NCBI GenBank assembly: GCA_947471745.1
Contig: CANJKZ010000083.1
Location: forward strand, 111,001-175,000
DNA: 64,000 bases
DNA from: Closterium sp. Naga37s-1
Taxonomy: Eukaryota > Streptophyta > Zygnematophyceae > Desmidiales > Closteriaceae
Direction: 5' to 3'
Shown here in pieces: positions 1 to 9,000 of this stretch; the stretch's first letter is position 1; each line of letters starts with the position of its first letter. Both the position numbers and the translations under genes were made by a program. The notes beneath the pieces were generated by a model. That model did not search any database. It saw only the letters and a list, made by a program, of their open reading frames with translations, and was not told the origin of the DNA.

Positions 1-1988
1 CGAGTTGTACAATCATCCCATGGGGACTGCTCGTCGTGACGAAACATACACATCTGCAAGTGGGACCACCTTCCGTACAATACGAAGTTAGTAAGTGGAC
101 ATGATGGCTGGCTTTGAGGGGGACATCGGCCGAGAAAACGACAAAATTATCCTCTTGCTGAAGAGATGGTGAAGCACGTCAGAGCGAGTTGCTGCACAAT
201 GTGTGCTTGCGTCGTTATTGAAGAGGGCAGGAGCCGCACAAACGTTAGGAATCCGGCTAGCCAGCCCAATGGCGCCTTCGCCTCAAGCTGTTGCGTCTGT
301 CGTTGCTCCAAAAATCTTGAGACACCGCTGTTGAAATTGCATCAGCCCGAGCACGTTTCGAAATGAGACCTGAGTTGAAACCGAATCAGAGTGAACATTT
401 AATCATTGTATATTTCTTAAGTGAAAGCTTATACAAAGGGATGCACAAGCAGAACACTAACAGCAACAAAGTCACAACAAACCCAGTTCTTCCTTCCAGA
501 AACGGATCATGTGCCACAAACCAGCAACAATCATGAGCAGATAGCTCTTTGGGCCGGAAAGTGAACTCGGAAGAAGGACATCAAGGGAAACTTGTTTCCA
601 GTAATCACACTTTCTTGGGTTCATCGTCCTAGCACACCTGAAGTTAATCATCTGCGACGGTGGATGCGCTGCTGTGCTGAGCTGACACTTTGCTGCAATT
701 GGTCGGCACGGCAAAAACATGCAGTTTAACAATTTCCATTCGGATCTAGGTTGGACACAGTACTGTAGTACGGCAATGCTCTGGCCCGCCCATACGCACG
801 TGGTAAAGTAGCCGTTTGCGGGCAGCATCAAGTCACGGGCAGATGCGAAGAACAACTAGACTGATTGTTTTCTGAAAGTGGTGGAGTGGGTGCGAGGAGG
901 CGGGAGGAAGAGGGGGGGTGTAGGGTGGGTTGGTGGAACTACTACTGTAAAAAATCTACCAGAGACAAGCGGGTGGCCAATCCGCGCTTGGTCAAACTTC
1001 CAGTTCAAATTACTGTACCCGTTATACCAGGATCTCGAACTGTGTGCGCAACTTTGAGACCGTATAAGAGACTTGGACGAATGAAAGCATGTTGGGGAGA
1101 ACCGGGGACTCGAAAGTTAGTCATACCCTCAATAGGGTATTTCGTCTGCCCGCGGGAATAAACTTCAGTACAAAACATCTGTTGGGGAGACCTCCTCGTT
1201 ATGTACGGCTTTGATTCCAAATCTTTCGAAATGCCTTCTGCACTGTACATCAACCCCCTTGAACTTCCGTCGGTAGCCTACACGAGAAGTGCAACATCAC
1301 GTTTTACCGACTCGGACCACATTGCTAAAGTCTTGCATTTATGAGGCTCGGCAACTCTTTTTAAAGTCGCACATTCTATATAATTACGCAGTAAAGACAT
1401 TCGGAAGCTGCAGACGTACAGGCTCATACATTTAACACGCCCGAAAAAAATAGCATCAACCATGTCTCACACCCAACCCATGAAATTTAAAACCAGCTGT
1501 GACAACGCTCCAAATCATACAGAACATCCAGAAAAAGGATCCGTATAGAAGGCTTTGGGTGTACTCAGCATACCTGGCTGTATGAGGAGCCAAAGGGTGC
1601 GGCGGGCTCATGACATGAATCCTCCAGAGTCCTCCTGACCTGTCTCACATTGAAGGCCAACCTGCGTGGTTTGGATTGGAGCAGCAATTGCGGCAGCAGA
1701 TGACTGGACTGTATTTTACAGTAACGGAGGGGCCTGACGGCCCGTCTAGTTGAACTCAAATTCGGAACAAGTTGAGCTGTTGCACATCCCTGAAGTTGTT
1801 TGGGGAGGGATTGCGATTTCAAAAGCTGTACAGTATCGCAACTGCGTCGTCACCAATCTCGGTCGATGGTCAATTGGTTGACAAGTGCATTGTTGAAGTC
1901 GCACATTTTAATGCTACTGGCCACCGTTCCTGTAATGTTATGATTTATAAAACAAGTGCGCTGAATAATGATGCTATTACTAACTAGA
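1..1988. other. Left flank, no gene recognised
   Basis: This stretch has mixed composition and only short open frames on both strands. The longest, 472-855 on the minus strand, has no recognisable domain. I see no LTR, PBS or splice-consistent coding series. It ends at the CTAGA that precedes the Gypsy LTR and is probably intergenic. Confidence 0.5.
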
Positions 1989-2315
1989 TGTAAGGAATTT
2001 TCTCGACATTCCTTAGCGCGCCCTGCAACATCGCGTACAGCAGCAGCCTTTGTTCGCCCGTTACTGCTAACGGGGCTTCGCCGACTTCGCGCGCACTGTT
2101 TCACCAAACCTCGCACTGCTGGCCCGGCCGTGTCGGCCTGCGCTTCGGGACTAGCCCGAACCTCGCTGCCAGCGTAGCACTTGCTAGCTCGCACGCACCG
2201 CGTTACCGTTTGCATGTTTCGCGTATAAATGTTCGCTCATGCCTTCGCTCACATTTGGTACTCGTTTGACACCTTAGTGCAATCCTCGCTACCTCGATCC
2301 ATTGCAACTGTAACA
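1989..2315 (+). repeat. 5' LTR of the Gypsy element
   Basis: This 327-bp repeat is nearly identical to 14078-14404. It starts TGTAAGG and ends TGTAACA, giving the usual TG...CA termini. A TATAAA at about 2224-2229, some 90 bp before the LTR end, is a plausible promoter for the element's transcript. The LTRs differ at about 13 sites, mostly transitions. Confidence 0.93.
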
Positions 2316-2317
2316 CT

Positions 2318-2334
2318 TGGTATTCAGAGCCTCT
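2318..2334 (+). promoter_or_regulatory. Primer binding site of the Gypsy element
   Basis: Two bases after the LTR the sequence reads TGGTATTCAGAGCC. This is the plant initiator-methionine tRNA primer site (core TGGTATCAGAGC) with one extra T. It would prime minus-strand cDNA synthesis. Confidence 0.8.
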
Positions 2335-2499
2335 TTTCTTTCGGACCGCGCATCTCCGCACCCCAGGAAATCAACTTTTGATTTTTCACTCGAAGGGACT
2401 CACGCACCTTAGCCCCTAGGAGCCGCTGTCCTCGCGTTCTCTCGTAAACGCGTGCAGCCACGACTGCGCCTAGACTAAGCTGAGCCGACGCCCTTCGCA

Positions 2500-3630
2500 A
2501 TGGCCGAGCACATCGACGTCACCACTCTCACGCAGGAGCGCTTGAACGAACTGCTGCAGCAACTTCGCGAAAGCTCTGAAGAAATCGCAGCGCTGACGGC
2601 AAAACGTATATCCCTGCAGAATGACGTCGCACGAGCACAACAAGCACAATCCCAAGCACATGGCACTCCGGTACAGCCCGCACCACAGACATCGCAACAT
2701 GGGAGCGTTGGGCAACCCGCGAGCGCGGACAGTGATGGCGTCGTCCGCCATGACGGAGACGACGACCACGGGACGACACACCCCGACGCGACGAATGCGG
2801 CCAGGAGTCAGCCTCGAGTCACGATTTCTGTGCCGGCTGGCGAATCCACACTGCCGTCGCCGATGCCGCTGAAGTCGCAGCGTCCGCCATGTTTTGACCC
2901 GAGTCAACGGGGTGGTCCTACCGTTCAGGCGTGGTTGTTCCCGTTGAACGCTTTCTTCGACGCCAACTACGTCTCGGAGGATACGGCGAAAATCCGCTAC
3001 GCCGTGTCGCTGCTGCGAGGACCCGCCATGGACTGGTGGCGTGTCATCGTCACGAAGCCGGTGGACTACGCGACTCTACCGACACGGGAAGGACAAACCG
3101 GACCCTGGGCGCCGTCGTATTTCGTGGAGGTGCCCCAATATCGCACGTGGGACGTGTGGTACGCAGGTCTGCGCGCTCGGTTTGAGCCAATTGCGGCTTC
3201 GATCGCGGCGCGACAGAAGCTCCGCACTTGGCGCCAACTCGGTTCCGTCCAGGACTACACGAGCGGGTCTCTGGCGCTATGCGAGCAAGTAGGTTACATG
3301 CACGAGAGCGAACGCATCGACCGCTACATCGGCGGCCTGAAGCATGACATCGCTCAGGAAATCCAGCTTCGCGGCGTTACCGATTTCCAGGAGATTCTCG
3401 CCATGGCGGAGAAACTCGATTTCTTCCGCCGACCAAGACCGGGGTCGTACGGAGGCAACAACTGGGGACATTGGTCTCGTGGGACGAACGAGGGCGCTAC
3501 GATACGTGCCGTCGCCGCAAATGCCGCTGCCGCACCGTTCAAAGGGCGCTGCTTCGCGTGCAATCGGCCGGGACACCGTAAGAGCAAATGCCCGGAAGAC
3601 GCTAAGGGAAAGGGGGAAGCTGAGCAGTAG
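2500..3630 (+). pseudogene. Gypsy Gag (capsid and zinc knuckle)
   Basis: The open frame has 376 codons. The N-terminus is helical and Glu/Gln-rich, followed by a retrotransposon Gag core around residues 140-310 containing W-rich segments and a conserved YIGGL stretch. A CCHC knuckle, CFACNRPGHRKSKC, lies near residues 350-363 and would bind genomic RNA during particle assembly. Downstream of the TAG at 3628 the same frame stays Gln-rich and shows another TAG where CAG is expected. The present stop may therefore be a decayed glutamine codon. Protease and RT lie in the -1 frame relative to gag. I chose the start because ATG 2500 follows the leader by about 180 bp and precedes the first conserved residues. 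Confidence 0.85.
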
Positions 3631-3728
3631 AAACAGACCAAGCAGCAGGGAAACGCTGGGAGTCAGTAGCAGACGGGCCCTCTACTGACAGGTCACGCCG
3701 CTCGCCCGACCCAACCGACCCTCACCGA

Positions 3729-4343
3729 GTGATTGTGCCGGTTCACGCAATCGACCACACCCGGCCGAATAAGGAGGGTACTACGGTAGACAGCCCCGTA
3801 CTGCTTAGTGGGAAAACCGGGACAGACTTATTTAAAATATTCGTAGACGGGGGAGCCAGCCACAGCCTCATCAACACCGCCACAGCACGGAAACTGAAAC
3901 TGCCACTGGACAGATGCTTACCTGAGATCGATGCAAGACTGGTTGACGGCACGCCACTGGCGATACGGGAACGCGTAGACCGGGTTCGGATTCGATGCGG
4001 TGGTAACTTCACGTTTAGCCAGGAAATGCTCGCAACAACCCTCGACGGAACCGACATTTTACTCGGTCGTGATTGGCTGCGACGACACAATCCGCGAATC
4101 GACTAGACGACGGGTGACTGCACCGTGCGAGTGAACGGTAACAACATCGCCTTACCTCGCAGGGGCTCGCCTGAGTCTTCGTCGGTGCGTGTCAACGCGA
4201 TCACGATGAAACGCGCCGTAGCGGCAGGAGCTGACGTGTACGCGGTCGACATTCGGGAAGCCGAGGCAGCAGACAAAGGGGGGGATTTACAGAAACTGCT
4301 AGCCAACGTACAGGGTGACCTGGCAGCACTCCTGAAACAGTAA
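3729..4343 (+). pseudogene. Gypsy aspartic protease and linker to RT
   Basis: The segment 3729-4106 encodes a retroviral-type protease. The active-site motif is DGGASHSLI (DSGA-type with Gly for Ser), and a flap-like ILLGRDWL follows near the C-terminus. It would cleave the Gag-Pol polyprotein. The frame is interrupted by TAG at 4104-4106, where related elements keep a tryptophan, and by TAA at 4341-4343, just before the IFPDDLP motif that normally opens the RT. Both stops are in the pol frame, so the region is one disrupted ORF and not separate genes. Confidence 0.82.
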
Positions 4344-4765
4344 AGTGACATTTTTCCGGACGATCTGCCGACGAAACTGCCACCTCAGCGACCGCAAGAC
4401 CACAGGATAGAGTTAGAACCGGGGGCACAGCCGACGGTACAGCGACAATTCCAACTGACCCAACCCGAACTGGACGAACTGAGGAAGCAGGTGGATTACC
4501 TACTCGAAAAAGAATTCATTCGCCCGAGTTCGTCACCCTTCGCAGCACCGATACTATTCACGCCGAAGAAGGACGGGGGTTTTCGCATGTGCATAGATTA
4601 CAGGGCACTGAACAGGGTTACCATCAAATCCCGTTACCCCGTCCCGCGAGCCGACGAACTGATCGACCAACTGCGCACAGCTCGGGTTTTCTCGAAAATC
4701 GACCTTAGAGGAGGTTACCACCAGATTCGCGTCAACCCACCCGACTGCCCCAAGACAGCTTTCCG
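4344..4765 (+). pseudogene. Gypsy reverse transcriptase, N-terminal half
   Basis: This continues the protease frame. It contains IFPDDLP, the fingers motif [18 protein letters not shown], the [13 protein letters not shown] block and [15 protein letters not shown], which carries the first catalytic aspartate. Coding stops matching at 4765, exactly where the Copia LTR begins. The remainder resumes at 11652 after the duplicated TTCCG, so the two halves were contiguous before the insertion. Confidence 0.92.
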
Positions 4766-4891
4766 TGTCAAACATTATATGTTTACATTGTGTAGGCTAT
4801 AGTGGGTTTAGCCTTAGGGGGTACAACATTCTAGGGTTTCCTACTTGTACTCCCAATCTTGTTAGTTCATACACACTTGTTCATTCTAACA
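4766..4891 (+). repeat. 5' LTR of Copia 1
   Basis: This 126-bp repeat begins TGTCAAACATT and ends TTCTAACA, and is identical to 11526-11651. It is very short for an autonomous Copia LTR. No clear TATA box is visible. Confidence 0.95.
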
Positions 4892-4905
4892 TGGTATCAC
4901 GAGCC
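4892..4905 (+). promoter_or_regulatory. Primer binding site of Copia 1
   Basis: TGGTATCACGAGCC directly abuts the LTR. It matches the initiator-Met tRNA primer core TGGTATCAGAGC with one extra C. Confidence 0.8.
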
Positions 4906-6008
4906 TAGGTTGCTACCTAGGACCGCTTTCTCCTACGGGCCCACTATTCCGCTAGAAGCGCCCTCGTGCGCCCTACCTTACGTGCGCCCTCGTGCGCCTT
5001 TCTCTGCTCGTGCGCCCTCGTGCGCCCTCGTGCGCCTTTTTCTGCTAGTGCGCCCTCGCGCGCCCCGCCCTTCTGCCCGACCGCGCGCCGCCCCTGCAGG
5101 CTCTCGCCGCCCGCCACGTCGCCCTGCCCGCGGCGTCGCCGCCTGCCCGCGGCGTCGCCACCTGTCCGCGGCGTCGCCACCTGCCTGCGACGTCGCCACC
5201 TGCCCGCCGCGTCACCCTGCCCGCGGCGTCGCCACCTGTCCGCGGCGTCACCACCTGCCCGCGGCGTCGTCACCTGCCCGCCGCGTTGCCCTGCCCGCGG
5301 CGTCGCCCCTGCCCGCCGCGTCGCCCTGCCCGCCGTGTACCACCTCCCCGCGGCGTCGCCGTCTGCCCGCCGCGTCGCCCTGCCCGCGGCGTCGCCCCTG
5401 CCCGCCGCGTCGCTCTGCCCGCCGCGTCGCCCCTGCCCGCGGCGTCGCCCCTGCTCGCCGCGTCACCCTGCCCGCGGCGTCGCCACCTGTCCGCCGCGTC
5501 GCCCTGCCCACGGCGTCGCCCCTGCCCCCCGCGTCGCCCTGCCCGCCGCGTTGCCCCTGCCTGCGCGTCGCCCCTGCCCGCTGAGTCCCCCTGACCTAAC
5601 CCGCGCCTGGCCTCTGGAGCAGCCGCCCCTGGCCCCTGGAGCAGCCGCCCCTGCAGCAGCCGCCCCTGGCCACGGGAGCAGCCGCCCCTGCAGCAGCCGC
5701 CCCTGGCCACTGGAGCAGCCACCACTGCAGGAGCCGCCCCTCGCCCCTGGAGCAGCCGCCCCTGCAGCAGCCGCCCCTGGCCACGGGAGCAGCCGCCCCT
5801 GGAGCAGCTGCCACTGCAGGAGCCGCCCCTGGCCCCTGGAGCAGCCGCCCCTGGAGTAGCCGCCCCTGGAGCGGCCGCTGTGACGGCCCCGCAGTCGCCT
5901 CGCTCGTACGCCTGCCCTTCCCACCACTGGTGAGCACTGCCCTGCCCGTACTGCTACTGCTGTTACTGCTGCTGCTACTGCTTCTACTGCTGCTCCTGGC
6001 GTGGCCAG
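4906..6008 (+). repeat. Low-complexity GC-rich leader of Copia 1
   Basis: Between the PBS and pol lie degenerate tandem units. The block at about 5098-5590 is built on CCCGCGGCGTCGCC, in units of 15-19 bp. The block at about 5605-5890 is built on GAGCAGCCGCCCCTG. A CTGCTACTG tract runs to about 6000. Open frames exist on both strands only because the repeats lack stops. No Gag domain is present. The sister elements have analogous but non-homologous GC-rich leaders at the same place. Confidence 0.8.
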
Positions 6009-9000
6009 ATGCAGCTCCAGGGCCGTCCGCGTGTGCCCCTCACGCCCCAGCAGCTTCGTGAGTGGTACGCCAGTTGGGGTTGTCGGGGTGGCAGTAGTGG
6101 GAGTCGTCCTGGAGTGGGTAGTTCGGGAGTTTCTTGTAGTGGCCCGGTGCAGCAGCCGCGTCGTCTACGCGAGGCTCTTTCGCCCCAGCAGCTTCGTGAG
6201 TGGTACGCTCAGAGTAGAGGGTCACTGAGTACTGCTCGCTGCCCGTACGTCATTCGCACAGGTGTCCGGACTGGTCAGCCTTGCGGGACACGTAGTCACA
6301 CAGAGTCCCACTGCTTCGCCCGTCTGGGCGATGCTTGGCGTACAGAGTTTGGCGACGACGCTGAGCTCCCCGACTGGGTGGAGCTGCTTAGGCAGAGGGC
6401 AGATATCTATGCTCTTGACTATGATGCTATCCTCACTGCCATGTATGCATTGTCTACTAGTGCTGAGAGTGCCTGTCACCTGTGTGTGCCGCCTGACCCC
6501 GGTATCCAGTCTGCTGCTCTAGGTACTGGTGAGGCTGCTGCACTAGGTGCTGGTGTGTCTGGTGCCCCAGGTGCTGGTGAGGCTGCTGCTCTAGGTACTC
6601 GTGAGTCTGCACCCTCTGGTACTGCGTCTACTGAGGCACTGCACACCTTCACACTGGACTCAGGCGCTTCCCGCTGTTTCTTTCGTGACCGCACTGCCCT
6701 TGAGCAGCTTGCTCGGCCGGTTGCAGTCTCCCTCGCTGACCCCTCTGGGGGTCCGGTCATTGCGACCTCCTCTACTGTTCTCCCTTGTCCTGCGGTCCCG
6801 TCGGGCACACTGTCAGGTCTCTACCTCCCCTCGTTCTCTACGAACTTGGTGGCGGGTAGTGCGCTCCAGGACGGGGGTGTTCACCAGTTCACCCCTGCCT
6901 ACGAGCGCGTGACACACTGCACGTGTGCTCGGACGGGCCGTCACCTGGCTACCTTCACTCGGCAGCCGGGGTCGGACCTGTACACACTGACCACTGAGTC
7001 CCCTCAGGTAGCTGCGTCTGCGTCTGCTTCAGGTCAGCTGTCTGCCCCCTCCTCGTGTCGCTCTCTAGCACACAAGACCGTCCTCTGGCACCACCGCCTT
7101 GGTCACCCGTCAGTGCAGCGCCTTCGTGCCATGCACAAACGGTACCTTGTCTCTGGTCTTCCCCGGGTACTCCCTCCCCTCCCACCCTTGCCTGCTCCTC
7201 CCTGTCTTCCTTGTGTCGAGGGGCGGCAGCGCGCCGCTCCTCACTCCTCCTCGTTTCCCCCGACGACTGCTCCCTTGCAGACGCTCCACATGGACGTGTG
7301 GGGCCCAGCCCGCGTCCGTGGACAGGGTCAGGAGAGGTACTTCCTGATCGTTGTTGACGACTACTCGCGCTACACCACGGTCTTCCCCTTGCGCACCAAG
7401 GGTGAGGTCCCTGATGTTTTGATCCCTTGGATCCGCGCTTCTCGTCTCCAGCTCAGCGAGAGGTTCCACTCGGACTTTCCTGTCTTGCGTCTGCACTCTG
7501 ACAGAGGTGGTGAGTTCTCCTCCGACCTCTCGGCAGCCTACTGTGCGGAGCACGGCATCCGCCACTCGTTCACGCTTCCGGCCTCTCCACAGCAGAATGG
7601 GGTTGCTGAGCGCCGCATTGGCTTGGTCATGGAGGTCGCTCGTACCTCCTTGATCCATGCGACTGCCCCCCACTTTCTGTGGCCGTTTGCGGTCCGGTAC
7701 GCTGAGCATCAGCTCAACCTCTGGCCCCGTGTCTCCTTGCCGGAGACCTCGCCCACACTGCCGTGGACGGGGGAGGTTGGCGATGCGTCGCGTTTCTGGG
7801 TCTGGGGATCTCGGGCTTTTGTCCGCGATACGTCCGCGGACAAGCTCTCCTCCCGCGCTGTTCCTTGTGTCTTCCTTGGCTTTGTCCCGGACGCGTCTGG
7901 TTGGCAGTTTTACCACGCCACCTCGCGCCGTGTCCTGCCCTCTCAGGACGTCACTTTTGACGAGTCGGTGCCCTACTACCGCCTCTTCCCCTACCGCACT
8001 GCCCCGCTCCCCCCCCCGCCTCTCTTCCTCGCGCCAGGTGCTGCTGTGGTAGACCCCCTCCCCCCTCAGGGTGCCGCTCCCTCAGGTGTGTCCCAGGTAG
8101 ACCCGGTTGAGCCTGTCGAGGTAGCTGTCGACTCTCGTCCTGCTAGGGGTGCTGAGCCTGAGCGTGCGGAGCCTGGGGGTGCGGAGCCTGGGGGTGCGGA
8201 GCCTGGGGTTGCGGAGTCTGGGGGTGCTGCGCCTGGGGGTGCAGAGCCTGCGGGTGCTGAGTCTGGGGGTGCTGAGTCTGGAGGTGCTGAGCCTGGGAGT
8301 GGTACACCTGGAGGAGCTCTCTCCTCACAGCAGCTGCGTGAGTGGTACTTACAGTACTGCAGCCTCAGGAGAGGTGCTTCTGGAGCTAGGAGTGCTGCTG
8401 GAGCTGGTGCTAGTGCTTCCCCTCCTAGGCGGGAGCTGCCCTCTCCCCAGCGGCTCCGAGAGTGGTACGCTCGGCGCTGTAGTCTCCGGAGTGGTGCTCC
8501 TAGTGTCGCGGACCCTGGTGCTGGAGGTGCTGCTGCTGCTGGCGGTGCTGCTGGCGCTACTGGAGGTGCTGCTGGTGCTGGAGCTGCTGGAGGTGCTGCT
8601 GCTGGCGGTGCTGCTGGCGCTGCTGGAGGTACTACTGGTGCTGGAGCTGCTGGAGGTGCTGCTACTACTGGAGGTGCTGCTGGTGCTGCTGGCGCTGCTG
8701 GAGGTGCTGCTGGTGCTGGTGGTGCTGCTGGTGCTGCTGGAGCTGCTGGAGGTGCTGCTGGTGCTGGTGCTGCTGGAGCTGCTGGAGGTGCTGCTACTAC
8801 TGGAGGTGCTGCTGGTGCTGTTGGAGCTGCTGGAGGTGCTGCTACTACTGGCGGTGCTGCTGGCACTGCTGGAGGTGCTGCTGGTGCTGGTGCTGCTGGA
8901 GCTGCTGGAGCTGCTGGTCCTGGGGGTGCTCGTACTGGAGGTACTGGAGCTGCTGGGACTGGGCCTGCTGAGGGGGTTGTCGCTGGAGGTGCTGAGCGGC

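Noticed and set aside
472-855. 127-codon frame on the minus strand in the left flank
   Set aside because: No recognisable motif, no splice partners, and average composition; chance is sufficient.
4859-5937. Pro/Arg/Ala-rich and Gly/Arg-rich frames on both strands in the Copia 1 leader
   Set aside because: Produced by stop-free GC-rich tandem units; no domain and no homology between copies.
7110-7916. 268-codon minus-strand frame opposite the Copia integrase (similar frame at 18364-18783)
   Set aside because: It mirrors the high-GC codon pattern of pol in the antisense frame. It is present in both copies only because pol is conserved.
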